Source: Pelosinus fermentans JBW45
Lineage (GTDB): Bacteria > Bacillota > Negativicutes > DSM-13327
DNA: 64,000 nt
NCBI RefSeq assembly: GCF_000271665.2
Contig: NZ_CP010978.1
Span: 4,184,501 to 4,248,500, forward strand
Direction: 5' to 3'
A program made the position numbers and the translations under genes. Shown here in pieces: positions 42,572 through 51,242 of the stretch. Under the pieces are notes generated by a model that was not told the DNA's origin, searched no databases, and saw only the letters and a program-made list of their open reading frames with translations. How positions within the stretch are numbered: the stretch's first letter is position 1; each line of letters starts with the position of its first letter.

Positions 42572-43600
42572 TTATTTTGCACTCGCGATAATTTCATTGA
42601 ACCGCTCAAGATAACTGAAATCATTTACGCCGCCTCTGGCTTCTGCTTCTTTTACCAACTTGACGACCATGTCATTAAAGGGAGTTGGTACCCCGCATTT
42701 TTGCCCTCCCAGGCATACAACACCATTGATATAGTCAATCTCAGTCTTGTTTCCCTTTTCCAAGTCTTGGAGCATACTTGCTTTGTTATTATGCCGACCC
42801 CACACTTTTTTGTAAAAATCCATTTTGGATGGAATATCAGCCTTACTACTTAGCTCTAGGAATTCCATATCAGCGCCCTGCATCTCCACCATACGGTATC
42901 CCAGAACGTGACATACCTTGATAACCTCGTCTGCAATATGGGCAACGCAGACCATAGCCTTAGGATTAGCCAGAACGTCGCTGAAAGTACCGTTTAGAGC
43001 AGCAGACATACCGCTAAACGTAGAATTCATCAGCAATTTGGTATAGCGGATGCCCATCAGGTTGGTTAAAATTGTTGTCCCGCCAGCTGCACTAAGGGTC
43101 TCTTTCACTTCTTCCAATCGCGGGCGCAGGATCCCATCAATTTCGCCGATCTCAAAAGCAAATTTTTCTACCGCTTCTAGGGTCGAAGTAAGCTCAGACA
43201 CACCTGGCTTAAGCCAAGTAGCACCGAATCCAACTGCGCCACCAATGGTTCGTTCCTTTCCAACGTACGAAGCTACCAAATCTTCAGGAACCCCGTTTTG
43301 CAGCGTACATACAATACTATCTTTGTGTAAATAAGGCAGCAGCTTGGGTAACGCTGTCGCGTTAGCTGTTTGTTTTGTTAATAAAAGGATAAGATCATAC
43401 GTTCCTGTCATTTCCTCAGGCGTGATTGCCTTTACCGGCTGATGAAGTTCAAGATTACCAGTAACCGTGGCGCCATTCGCATTCAGTGCATTAACGTTTT
43501 CTTTAAAAGAATCAATCAGCTCAACTTGCTTACCGTTCTTCGTCATCAAAGCACCAATGATAATCCCCAGTGCCCCTGCTCCTAAAATAGCCGTTCTCAT
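42572..43600 (-). CDS. Ketopantoate reductase (PanE/ApbA)-family dehydrogenase
   Basis: 342 residues. The Rossmann loop GAGALGIIIGALM is at the N-terminus, followed by LLTKQTANATALPKLLPYL and CTLQNGVPEDL. The C-terminal ApbA_C domain contains the family Lys/Asn region RYTKLLMNSTFSGMSAALNG. PanE normally reduces ketopantoate for coenzyme A synthesis. Its place between BKACE and a GntP permease argues for a catabolic role instead, oxidising a hydroxy acid to the keto acid that BKACE cleaves. This role is inference. GGAGGGGTG precedes ATG 43600. Confidence 0.85.
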   Translation of the reverse strand: MRTAILGAGALGIIIGALMTKNGKQVELIDSFKENVNALNANGATVTGNLELHQPVKAITPEEMTGTYDLILLLTKQTANATALPKLLPYLHKDSIVCTLQNGVPEDLVASYVGKERTIGGAVGFGATWLKPGVSELTSTLEAVEKFAFEIGEIDGILRPRLEEVKETLSAAGGTTILTNLMGIRYTKLLMNSTFSGMSAALNGTFSDVLANPKAMVCVAHIADEVIKVCHVLGYRMVEMQGADMEFLELSSKADIPSKMDFYKKVWGRHNNKASMLQDLEKGNKTEIDYINGVVCLGGQKCGVPTPFNDMVVKLVKEAEARGGVNDFSYLERFNEIIASAK

Positions 43601-43623
43601 ATTAGCACCCCTCCAGTTTTTAA

Positions 43624-44553
43624 TTAATAATTAACGTTCTCTATCCCCTTGAGATTCAGGATTTGTCGAGCCTCATCAGAATTGGCAATTTCCAATCCGA
43701 GCCTTTCTGCGATTTCTTTAATCTGAATTACTTGTTCAGCACTGGATTTCGCCAAAACTCCTGGTTTTAAATAAATATTATCTTCCAATCCAACCCGTGC
43801 GTTACCCCCCATTGTCAAAGCAGCAGTAACTATTGGAAATTGAGCCTTCCCCGCTGCCGCGCAGGACCAAACAAAGTCTCCGATTTGTTCACGAGCTGTT
43901 TTAGCCAAATAGACGAGATTATCCACAGTCGCAGGAATTCCGCCTAAGATCCCCATTACAAATTGTAGATACACTGGTCCCGTAAGCAGCCCTTTTTCCT
44001 TAAAGTAGGCAATGTTATTAATCATTCCTACGTCGTATACCTCAAACTCAGGGCGCATTCCGTGTTCATTCATGGTGTTCAGATAATACTCCAATCCTGT
44101 GAAAGTGTTGGTAAACACCAGTTCATTCGTGCGCTTGAGGTAAGGAATTTCCCAGTCGAATTTTGGGTTTTTTATCTTTGCCGCGAGATCAGCAAACACA
44201 AAGTTTACCGATCCTGCGTTACAGGAAGCTAACTCCGGTTTCAACTCCACTGCAGCAGCGAGACGTTGTTCTGAAGACATCCAAACTGCTCCGCCAGTGG
44301 TAATACAAACGACTGCATTACACTGCTGTTTGATGGAAGTAACGATTTCCCTCATAATATTTATATCAGGGGTTGGACTACCATCCTTTGGATCTCTAGC
44401 ATGAACATGAACGACTGCAGCTCCAGCCTTATGAGCCTCTACCGCATCCTTTATGATTTGTTCTGGTGTAAAAGGAAAATAAGGACTTAAACTTGGGGTA
44501 TGGGTTGCTCCTGTAACTGCTGCGGTTATAATGATTTTGCTTTGCTTTGCCAT
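43624..44553 (-). CDS. BKACE-family beta-keto acid cleavage enzyme
   Basis: 309 residues, TIM-barrel DUF849/3-keto-5-aminohexanoate cleavage (Kce) family. N-terminal IITAAVTGATHTPS, metal-binding histidines in VVHVHARDPKDGSPTPD, CITTGGAVWMSSEQRLA, PEFEVYDVGM (Glu ligand) and NARVGLEDNIYL. BKACE enzymes condense a beta-keto acid with acetyl-CoA and release acetoacetate plus a new CoA ester. The substrate varies across the family and is not readable here; the neighbouring dehydrogenase suggests a beta-hydroxy acid precursor. AAGGAGG lies before ATG 44553. First gene of the operon, 94 bp after a sigma-54 promoter. Confidence 0.92.
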   Translation of the reverse strand: MAKQSKIIITAAVTGATHTPSLSPYFPFTPEQIIKDAVEAHKAGAAVVHVHARDPKDGSPTPDINIMREIVTSIKQQCNAVVCITTGGAVWMSSEQRLAAAVELKPELASCNAGSVNFVFADLAAKIKNPKFDWEIPYLKRTNELVFTNTFTGLEYYLNTMNEHGMRPEFEVYDVGMINNIAYFKEKGLLTGPVYLQFVMGILGGIPATVDNLVYLAKTAREQIGDFVWSCAAAGKAQFPIVTAALTMGGNARVGLEDNIYLKPGVLAKSSAEQVIQIKEIAERLGLEIANSDEARQILNLKGIENVNY

Positions 44554-44646
44554 GTAAACTCCTCCTTGATATAAAGTCTGTTTCTGATTTAGATATACTA
44601 ATTCACGTTCGCTATATTTCTTTTATCAGAACTACCTTGCTATATA

Positions 44647-44662
44647 TGCAATCAGCATGCCA
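44647..44662 (-). promoter_or_regulatory. Sigma-54 promoter of the BKACE operon
   Basis: On the minus strand TGGCATGCTGATTGCA, a perfect fit to TGGCAYG-N4-TTGCA. It lies 94 bp upstream of the first operon gene and about 300 bp from a divergently placed, same-strand sigma-54 activator gene. Confidence 0.85.
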
Positions 44663-44756
44663 ACGTTAAAAACAACGCAGACATCGTGCTCTTTGGCGCA
44701 AATCAATGGATTTTGCTAAACTTTCGCCTTTCATTTTAAATACCCAAGTGTCAGTA

Positions 44757-44849
44757 TGTAATTACACAATTATTCTGAAATCAATGAATATTGTTACAAT
44801 AATCTATTGCCCAGAGGATAGAGGACTGTGTGTAATCGTAAACTTACAC
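44757..44849. promoter_or_regulatory. Candidate upstream activator sites for the BKACE operon
   Basis: Two related palindromes sit 95-200 bp upstream of the sigma-54 promoter: TGTAATTACA (44757-44766), and GTGTAA, 8 bp, TTACAC (44830-44849). Both carry GTAA/TTAC arms, as expected for paired binding sites of an enhancer-binding activator. Confidence 0.5.
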
Positions 44850-44884
44850 TGTCATTCTTTACTTACATTTGACACAAAAAATAG

Positions 44885-44934
44885 AAAGCACAGAAAACGG
44901 GGTAAGTATCGATTTACCCCGTTTTCTGTGCTTT
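44885..44934. terminator. Perfect 21-bp terminator hairpin
   Basis: Arms 44885-44905 and 44914-44934 are exact complements (AAAGCACAGAAAACGGGGTAA on the left) with an 8-nt loop. T-runs lie outside on both strands. It ends the activator gene, whose stop is at 44956, and keeps that transcript out of the sigma-54 promoter region. Confidence 0.9.
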
Positions 44935-44955
44935 TTAATATGATATAGGATTCCC

Positions 44956-46302
44956 TTACTGAATGCCGAGACGACGGATTTTTTGGTAAAGCAATGGACG
45001 AGCAATACCCAGTAGTTCCGCAGCCTTTTTTTTATTCCCCTGCGTCGATTGCAGCGCGTTTAAAATAACCTCTTTTTCGATAGCCGCTTTCGCCTCCTGA
45101 ATTCCTCGACCAGCAGTGAACTTCCCTTGTTTCTGGATCTTAGGTAGTAACCATTGAAAATGAATCGGCTCAAGAAAACTAGAATTGCAGTGATTCATCG
45201 CCCTTTCGATAGCATGTTCTAGTTCTCGAATATTTCCTGGCCATTCATACGCCATTAAAATTTTCACGGCCTCAGGAGCAATAGCCACTTTTCCTAACCC
45301 CGCCTGTTCTCCATATCGCTCTATGAAATTTTCTATGAGCAGCGGTATATCTGTTTTTCGCTCTCGAAGCGGCGCAATCTTAATAGGAATGACATTCAAT
45401 CGATAATATAAATCCGATCGAAAAGTCCCCTGCTTGACCAGGTCTTCCAAATCATCATTAGTAGCTGCCACAATTCTGATGTTAACGGATATGGGAGCCG
45501 TTCCCCCAACTCGCTCGATTTCCTTTTCTTGTAATGCACGAAGCAATTTGGCCTGGGCGGCCAACGACAATTGGCTGACTTCATCCAAGAATAATGTACC
45601 TTTCTCCGCTATCTCAAATTTGCCCTTTTTCCCCGCCCGGCGCGCTCCAGTAAAGGCCCCCTCATCGTAACCAAACAACTCCGATTCAATAAGTTCATTA
45701 GGAATGGCTGCACAATTGAGCTTAACGAAAGGATGATGCGATCGCCGACTTTCCTGATGCAAAGCGTGAGCGACTAACTCCTTGCCCGTACCCGTTTCGC
45801 CCTGAATCAATACCGTGGAGTTAGCACATGCAGCTCTTACTATTATTGCCCGCAATGCAACAACAGCATCGCTAGAACCGATAATGTTTTCTAAAGAATA
45901 CTTTACTCCAGAATTGTTTTTCAGTTTCTCTTTGTAATAGTCCAGTTCACCACGCAATTCTTCTACAGAATAGATCAGTTTGTCGACCCCTTCAAAAACT
46001 GAGAAGGACATGGCACCGATAATGACACCGTCCTTAACCAAAGGAACTCGATTGCAAATCAAAGGTTTACCTTCACTGTAGAATATTTCACCTAAAATGG
46101 GTTTCCCTGTTTCGAGAACTGCGGGAAGCCGACTTGTTGCCACTACATCCTTGATGTATCGCCCTATAATATCCTCCATTTTCCAGCCTTTTAGCTTCGC
46201 ATAATTTTCTTCTACAAAAACGATTCGTGCTTTATGATCCACTACTACTAATCCATACAGATGAGTACACACTTGCTTCATGATTTCACTGTGCGTTGCC
46301 AC
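44956..46302 (-). CDS. Sigma-54-dependent activator with PAS domain
   Basis: 448 residues. An N-terminal PAS domain (about 10-115, VVDHKARIVFVEENYAKLKG) leads to the AAA+ domain with Walker A GETGTGKE, GAFTGARRAG (sigma-54 contact), Walker B GTLFLDEVSQL and RIVAATNDDL. A Fis-type helix-turn-helix closes it (TQGNKKKAAELLGIARPLLY). It starts at GTG 46302 behind AAGGAGGGG. Such PAS-AAA-Fis proteins often sit upstream of the catabolic operon they control, as here. The PAS ligand is probably the substrate or a derived acid. Confidence 0.92.
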   Translation of the reverse strand: MATHSEIMKQVCTHLYGLVVVDHKARIVFVEENYAKLKGWKMEDIIGRYIKDVVATSRLPAVLETGKPILGEIFYSEGKPLICNRVPLVKDGVIIGAMSFSVFEGVDKLIYSVEELRGELDYYKEKLKNNSGVKYSLENIIGSSDAVVALRAIIVRAACANSTVLIQGETGTGKELVAHALHQESRRSHHPFVKLNCAAIPNELIESELFGYDEGAFTGARRAGKKGKFEIAEKGTLFLDEVSQLSLAAQAKLLRALQEKEIERVGGTAPISVNIRIVAATNDDLEDLVKQGTFRSDLYYRLNVIPIKIAPLRERKTDIPLLIENFIERYGEQAGLGKVAIAPEAVKILMAYEWPGNIRELEHAIERAMNHCNSSFLEPIHFQWLLPKIQKQGKFTAGRGIQEAKAAIEKEVILNALQSTQGNKKKAAELLGIARPLLYQKIRRLGIQ

Positions 46303-46547
46303 TACAACCCCTCCTTACAGATAAAGTGAGTCTATTTTTATATTTTCTCGATAATGAGCATAACTTTTCTTCAGGAGCTGCACCATCAGCCGTATCTGGG
46401 GCAGACGGATTGCATATCACTAAAACCCCTCTCATACTGTAATAATAATAGCACATCTTCATTCTTGCCGCATACGTAAATCAATACCAGTTTCTAACTC
46501 TCTGCCATCATAACGTTTGAACTTTTATTCTTTTTTATCCACAAAAA

Positions 46548-46618
46548 ATCCCCTCCAGATTGTTAGTGTAAGTCCATTCTATCAATGGCCTTTTTTACAC
46601 GGTCAACCTAAAGGGGAT
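46548..46618. other. Nested imperfect inverted repeat, possible structured element
   Basis: ATCCCCT (46548-46554) with AGGGGAT (46612-46618), GTGTAA (46566-46571) with TTACAC (46595-46600), and inner CCATT with AATGG (46574-46588) followed by TTTTTT at 46591-46596. The arms nest in order, so a single long hairpin or a short RNA with its own terminator is possible. It lies in the 368-bp gap 46303-46670, which has no gene. Confidence 0.35.
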
Positions 46619-46670
46619 AATACCTTATTGTTCTTATTCTATTAATAAACCACTTTTCTATTTTTCCTTT

Positions 46671-47237
46671 TCAATAGTCTTTTCCAATAGAAAAGGCCTG
46701 AGCGACTTGTTTTCCTACACCATAGTAATGGCCACTGTCAGCAGCAAAAATTAAAGGTTTTATTTGTTCAATAACCGGCTGACCGCCTTTTTCTTGTATA
46801 CTCTCATCCATTTTGACATCCATCACTTCACCTATAAACTGGGTATGCAGGCCAAGCTCAATAACCTGGATAACTTTACACTCCAAATTAATTGGAAATT
46901 CCCTGATGTAAGGAGCATCAACAATATCACTTTTTACCGCTGTAAGGCCAGTCTTAGCAAATTTATCTTCCTTATGTCTGGAGGCTATGCCAAAGTAATC
47001 AGCTTCTTTTGCATAGTTTTCTGAAGGAATATTAATTGTGAATGCCTTTTTGAGAATTAGATTATCATACGAATACGTTGCTTTGCGTAGTGAAACGGCA
47101 ACACAAGGGGGAGCTGAGCAGCAAATACCTCCCCAAGCAGCAGTCATCGCATTAGGATTTCCTTCCTTATCATAGGTACATACGACTAGAATAGGTGCAG
47201 GATAGAGCAATGTTTTAGCACCCAAACTTTTTTTCAT
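46671..47237 (-). CDS. Flavin reductase-like domain protein (FMN-binding split barrel)
   Basis: 188 residues from ATG 47237 (GAGGTG upstream). It shows the flavin reductase-like pattern: [47 protein letters not shown] and [19 protein letters not shown]. The two cysteines at CCSAPPC are typical of the flavoredoxin subgroup of anaerobes. It is probably an FMN-binding cytoplasmic electron carrier or reductase. It is transcribed alone, and the 337 bp upstream to 47574 carry no gene I can see. Confidence 0.88.
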   Translation of the reverse strand: MKKSLGAKTLLYPAPILVVCTYDKEGNPNAMTAAWGGICCSAPPCVAVSLRKATYSYDNLILKKAFTINIPSENYAKEADYFGIASRHKEDKFAKTGLTAVKSDIVDAPYIREFPINLECKVIQVIELGLHTQFIGEVMDVKMDESIQEKGGQPVIEQIKPLIFAADSGHYYGVGKQVAQAFSIGKDY

Positions 47238-47574
47238 ACTTTTCACCTCTTAGTTATTATCTGCATAAAACCTTACTTTAGATCCTTTAATTGTAATTAC
47301 AGGCATTGTACATCGTCGTCCTATAAGTATGGTTGTTTCTCTCATTATATATGTTATTCTTTCAATACAAAAGTATGCACTTTTACGATGGGTGCTATAC
47401 ATTAGAGAAGTAACCATTCTAAAGGAAGATCCCTAACTGACACACTAAGTAAGATCGCTTTCTAATAGAGATACCAAAGACCAGCTAATTAGTGATTTTC
47501 ACTATAAAAGAAGTATTTTGGCATTAATGTAGAATTTGTTAAATGATTACAATTAAAACGGGGGGTTATTAATA

Positions 47575-48609
47575 ATGAGAAATAAGGTTTTTGGCCTACT
47601 GGTTTTTACACTGATTATTGGATTTATTAATTTATCGCAAGTTTATGCAGAGGATCGGCTTGTATTGTTAGGGTCATCGGAAAAAGTTAATCTTTATCTA
47701 GATTCTGCAACACTAGCTGTTACAAAAGATGATACAAATTCAATTTATTATGATGTATGGATAAAAATGACGATTAAGGAAGATATCCAACAATTAAATA
47801 TGTATACTCATCAGCAAGAACCTTTAAACTATCTGATACAGCATATGATAATAGCCACAACTAAAGATAGAAAAATGAGTCAACTTCGAAGTACTACTGC
47901 TTACGGCAAAAGTGGCGAAGTGCTTTTTACGTATGCTAACGCCAAGCCCATGGCAGATATTGCTGCGGGATCAATAGTTGACTACTTGGCTGACAGAATA
48001 GCGGAATATGTATCGAAGAATTATATTGAGCCAATTGCCGCGCCTAATAAAAAATATTTGCCTTTTAATCAAAGGGAATATTATAATTTGTTTGAAACCA
48101 AAGGTTATAAAATAAGTAAAATAGAGGAGAGCCAAGGAATTAATATTTATGGTGAGTCCTATAGTAGTGCTGCAACCACTTGTAGCTTTTTAGGCAAAGA
48201 TCTTGATAAAGAAGCTTATTTTGGTGTCTTTGGAGACGATGAGCAACACTTAAAGGGAGCATCTGCAGTTTTGTATACTAATTCTTTGCTTTCAAAAGAA
48301 AATTTGAGTTTATTTTATATTACACTGCAAGAATTATTTCCCGACTGGACACAAGATCAATCTAAAAACTGGGTCGATCAGTCATTGGAAAAGATGAGTC
48401 ACAGCAATAAAATTATGTTTATATACTTACATAAAGGTAAGGACTATATAACAATTACGCGGCAAGATATAAAAGGAAATGATGGTATAGTATATAAACT
48501 AACGATTACCCAAAATGATCCAGCCAGAGTTAATCCCATCCGGCCATACAATGATGGGATTAATAGTATATCCATTTTTGAGGAATGGAAGCCATCGCAA
48601 AGTAATTAA
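47575..48609 (+). CDS. Secreted protein of unknown function
   Basis: 344 residues. A signal peptide (KVFGLLVFTLIIGFINLSQV, cleavage after YAE near residue 25) shows export to the periplasm or cell surface. The mature protein has a repeated plan: LVLLGSSEKVNLYLDSATLA and YYDVWIKMTI resemble the beta-rich domain of surface-adhesin-type proteins, followed by a YNLFETKGYKISKIEES segment and a C-terminal alpha/beta half. No catalytic motif is evident. A strong ribosome site GGGGGGT lies before ATG 47575 and a GC-rich terminator follows at 48705. I do not assign a function. Confidence 0.78.
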   Translation: MRNKVFGLLVFTLIIGFINLSQVYAEDRLVLLGSSEKVNLYLDSATLAVTKDDTNSIYYDVWIKMTIKEDIQQLNMYTHQQEPLNYLIQHMIIATTKDRKMSQLRSTTAYGKSGEVLFTYANAKPMADIAAGSIVDYLADRIAEYVSKNYIEPIAAPNKKYLPFNQREYYNLFETKGYKISKIEESQGINIYGESYSSAATTCSFLGKDLDKEAYFGVFGDDEQHLKGASAVLYTNSLLSKENLSLFYITLQELFPDWTQDQSKNWVDQSLEKMSHSNKIMFIYLHKGKDYITITRQDIKGNDGIVYKLTITQNDPARVNPIRPYNDGINSISIFEEWKPSQSN

Positions 48610-48704
48610 CTGATGATCCGCTCATAAAAAACACCCTTCATTTTCTAGAATAATTAATAAGCTTGGACTACCATATGTCACAATCTTTAGACTTTACCTA
48701 AAAA

Positions 48705-48743
48705 ACCGCCCCTACCCTCAACATTTTGAGGATAGGGGGCGGT
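48705..48743. terminator. GC-rich terminator hairpin
   Basis: ACCGCCCCTACCCTCAA (48705-48721) pairs with TTGAGGATAGGGGGCGGT (48726-48743) with one mismatch and one bulge. It lies between the convergent 47575 and 48789 genes. A near-copy with its flank occurs at 56041-56077. Confidence 0.8.
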
Positions 48744-48788
48744 ACCAATTTACCGATTCTACTGTTACAGACTTCGCCACAAAATTTC

Positions 48789-49082
48789 TTACCGCCTTGA
48801 TGGTTCCCAGGACAATGCTTGCATGATAAATCGTATGGAATCAGAAAATCCTTGCCGATAACTAACGGCCATACTCGCTGCTTCCCTTTCATTGTTTTTA
48901 TCCGCTAGCCTGCTTAAAATGAGATGTAAATTTTGGGGCAATGCTGCACGTAGTTCTTCTTCATATTCTTTAGCCGCTATATTGGAATAGTAATAGTCGT
49001 TTGATATTTGCTGTAGTGGTATGTTAAGACTAATATCCTCCATAGAATCCATTGCACTTTCAAAAAGGCTTTCTTTTTTCAT
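48789..49082 (-). CDS. Small helical protein, DUF6809-like
   Basis: 97 residues from ATG 49082 (AAGGAGAGG upstream). Acidic and helical: MKKESLFESAMDSMEDISLN, AAKEYEEELRAALPQNLHLI, and a C-terminal AVSYRQGFSDSIRFIMQAL. The arrangement of an N-terminal YYYSNIAAKEYEEEL-type segment and a C-terminal QGF-helix resembles DUF6809 proteins of Firmicutes, but I am not certain. It is located head-to-head with an XRE regulator gene, 358 bp apart, so it may be under that regulator's control. Confidence 0.65.
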   Translation of the reverse strand: MKKESLFESAMDSMEDISLNIPLQQISNDYYYSNIAAKEYEEELRAALPQNLHLILSRLADKNNEREAASMAVSYRQGFSDSIRFIMQALSWEPSRR

Positions 49083-49370
49083 GATAATCCTCTCCTTCGT
49101 ATTTAAAATGAACTCCTGCCATGCCCTTAATCGATTGTCCTTAGCCATGTACTCCGTGGAATCTTGTTTTGACAAGCTTTACGAATACGCCATTTATATT
49201 ATTGATCTGATTAGACTATATATAGCCATACAAATATGGTTTACCAACTTTTATATGTTTTTTAGAGTATTTTATAAAATCAACTATGAACTATAGTTGG
49301 ATATGAGTTATAATGAAATACATATGTAGTTATATATCTGTACCGCAAATATACAATTAATGAGTTATTT

Positions 49371-49424
49371 AATATAGTAAGTATTACTTACTATATTAAC
49401 AGTATAACGTAAGTGTAACTTACG
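49371..49424. promoter_or_regulatory. Tandem palindromic operator of the XRE regulator
   Basis: A perfect 27-bp palindrome (49371-49397, core AGTAAGTATTACTTACT) is followed by CGTAAGT, GTA, ACTTACG (49408-49424). Both contain GTAAGT-N3-ACTTAC; their centres are 32 bp apart, about three helical turns. The second ends 16 bp before the XRE start codon, ideal for autorepression. Confidence 0.75.
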
Positions 49425-49440
49425 GTCAAGAGGTTTTTCT

Positions 49441-49668
49441 ATGTTTAAAAAAGAACTTTTTATTGAACGTTTAAATTTACTTATGAAAAAGAATCAAACC
49501 TCCAAACAGGCTTTAGGAAATGCGATTGGTGTAAGTCGTCCAGCTATCAGCCAATTTGCGAGTGGTAGCAATCTGCCTTCAATTGAAAAACTAGCGGCTA
49601 TCGCTGATCATTTTGACGTATCTATTGACTATCTCGTTGGACAATCCGATGACCCGAAGCGAAAATAG
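49441..49668 (+). CDS. XRE-family transcriptional regulator
   Basis: 75 residues, a single Cro/cI helix-turn-helix: MKKNQTSKQALGNAIGVSRP, then AISQFASGSNLPSIEKLAAI and ADHFDVSIDYLVG, the usual C-terminal signature. No additional domain. The ribosome site is AAGAGG, about 8 bases upstream. The tandem GTAAGT palindromes directly upstream point to cooperative autorepression. Similar small repressors control prophage-like or mobile genes, but no such genes are adjacent here; the neighbouring broken XRE gene suggests a decayed island. Confidence 0.88.
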   Translation: MFKKELFIERLNLLMKKNQTSKQALGNAIGVSRPAISQFASGSNLPSIEKLAAIADHFDVSIDYLVGQSDDPKRK

Positions 49669-49757
49669 TGGCTCTTTATCCTAACAATCAAATCTACCAA
49701 AATATAGGCTTAAAGTTGACCTGCCCCCGCACAAGACAGGATTAATAGTTAAAATCC

Positions 49758-49794
49758 AAAAGCCAATTCCCTTACTATAAAGGAATTGGCTTTT
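49758..49794 (+). terminator. Terminator of the XRE gene
   Basis: AAAAGCCAATTCC (49758-49770) pairs exactly with GGAATTGGCTTTT (49782-49794), followed by T. About 90 bp after the XRE stop. Confidence 0.85.
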
Positions 49795-50121
49795 TATGTT
49801 GTGTGTTAAAAAAGAACTCTTCTATTGTATTGTTTCACGCGGTTTATACAAATATATTATTCATTGTATTTCACTATTTCCAGAGGCAATCAACCTGTCC
49901 CTGGAAGATATTCTAGGCTATTCCTATGAAGTTGTCAAAAAGAAACGTCCCCTTTGTCTTCATAAGCGGATTTTCTCTTTATAATGACGCGAGGACGGTG
50001 GTTTTGCCTTGAAATTTCTTTCATCAACTTCCATATTGCCATACACCGCATCCGTCCCCCTTACATTCATTTTTAAATAAGGAATGAATCAGAGCACCGT
50101 CACCTTACTTATTTTTCCATA

Positions 50122-50449
50122 AAAATTAAAACAACTACGTATTTGCGTGAATTATCACAAGATGCTCTTGCAAAAAAATTGGTATAGCACAACAAACATA
50201 TGGACATTGGGAAACAGGTCGAACAGAACCGGATCACGCTACCTTAAGCGCATAGCTGACTTTTTTAACGTTTCAATAGATTATCTCTTGGGTCGCGAAA
50301 CCATCCAACCTCCACCTCACCAAAAGCGAATTTATCTCAAGAAGATCTAGTTCTTGTTGAACTAGCCCGAGATATAAAAAAAACTTCCTGAAGATCATCG
50401 GAAGATTATTGATACTATTATCGAAATAAACAAAGGCAAGAACATATAA
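50122..50449 (+). pseudogene. Frameshifted XRE-family regulator
   Basis: Three reading frames together give a helix-turn-helix regulator: TTTYLRELSQDALAKKIGIA and QQTYGHWETGRTEPDHATL in one frame, then after 50250 LKRIADFFNVSIDYLLGRET in another. A third frame gives EDLVLVELARDIKK and a fourth segment ends LPEDHRKIIDTIIEINKGKN. At least two frameshifts and no convincing start codon, so it is a pseudogene. It differs from the intact XRE gene at 49441. 49795-50121 holds no other gene I can support. Confidence 0.75.
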
Positions 50450-50595
50450 AATGTTATAGTGCGAGAAATAGTCCCCCTCTTCACCTCCTCTAAATCCTAA
50501 CTTTTAGCAAAACACTATTTCGGTTCATCTTTCTCTTATTCACAGTTACTGACTACGCCAATTTTTTGGGGTTACCAACATTAACACCAGTCACA

Positions 50596-50623
50596 GAAAG
50601 CAGCCCCAATTGGAGTTGCTTTC
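50596..50623. terminator. Hairpin terminator
   Basis: GAAAGCAGCCCCAA pairs with TTGGAGTTGCTTTC (50596-50623, one mismatch and one G-U pair), followed by TTCTT. It separates the XRE remnants from the accessory operon that ends at 50736. Confidence 0.5.
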
Positions 50624-50735
50624 TTCTTACAATAATAGGAACACAATTAGACAGTTTTAGAACAGACTGCATCACTACATATCCCATAAGAGCTACAATA
50701 AATATTCTAAGTTCTTTAAAAAACAGATGATGTAT

Positions 50736-51242
50736 TTATGATCCAAATCCTAAAATACAAGCAAGCACTAATCCACCTATCCCAAAAGATTGAATAACAA
50801 GAATGTTTTCAATTAGAAAATCTTTAGGAACTACAAACTCAGTTAAAGTTAAAATGCCAATATCAACAGTTGCAAGAATTTTACCAAACTTTAAACGAGA
50901 TTGTTCAAAATTAAACATTTCAAGATCGTGTTTAAATTTCTCGAGTTCATTCTTTAAGACTTCAGTAGCAACAGGTAATTGAGATTCACCAGGAATAAAC
51001 TGGTTGATTTTAATATAGATATCATCCTTTGCAATAGCAATCTCTGTAATAGTGATTTTTTCACGTAAATTATCAATCACATTTTGACAACGCTCAATAT
51101 TAACATCAAAAATTATTGATATGCAAAAAAATAGAAAAAGATATAATTTCAACTTATCAATACTATGATTCTTATAATGAAATTTCAAAGCCGAAATACG
51201 AACACTAGCCTTGAAAAGGCAGGCTTTAAATTTAGATAACAC
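50736..51242 (-). CDS. Small membrane protein, last gene of the toroid-GT operon
   Basis: 168 residues. It starts at GTG 51242 with GGAGG six bases upstream and overlaps the previous gene by 11 bp, so translation is coupled. One hydrophobic helix (LKLYLFLFFCISIIFDVNIE) near residue 35 and another at the C-terminus (NILVIQSFGIGGLVLACILG). The middle is a helical, charged segment (ATEVLKNELEKFKHDLEMFN). I recognise no family. It may anchor the operon's products at the membrane or be an effector; there is no motif to decide. Confidence 0.65.
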   Translation of the reverse strand: MLSKFKACLFKASVRISALKFHYKNHSIDKLKLYLFLFFCISIIFDVNIERCQNVIDNLREKITITEIAIAKDDIYIKINQFIPGESQLPVATEVLKNELEKFKHDLEMFNFEQSRLKFGKILATVDIGILTLTEFVVPKDFLIENILVIQSFGIGGLVLACILGFGS

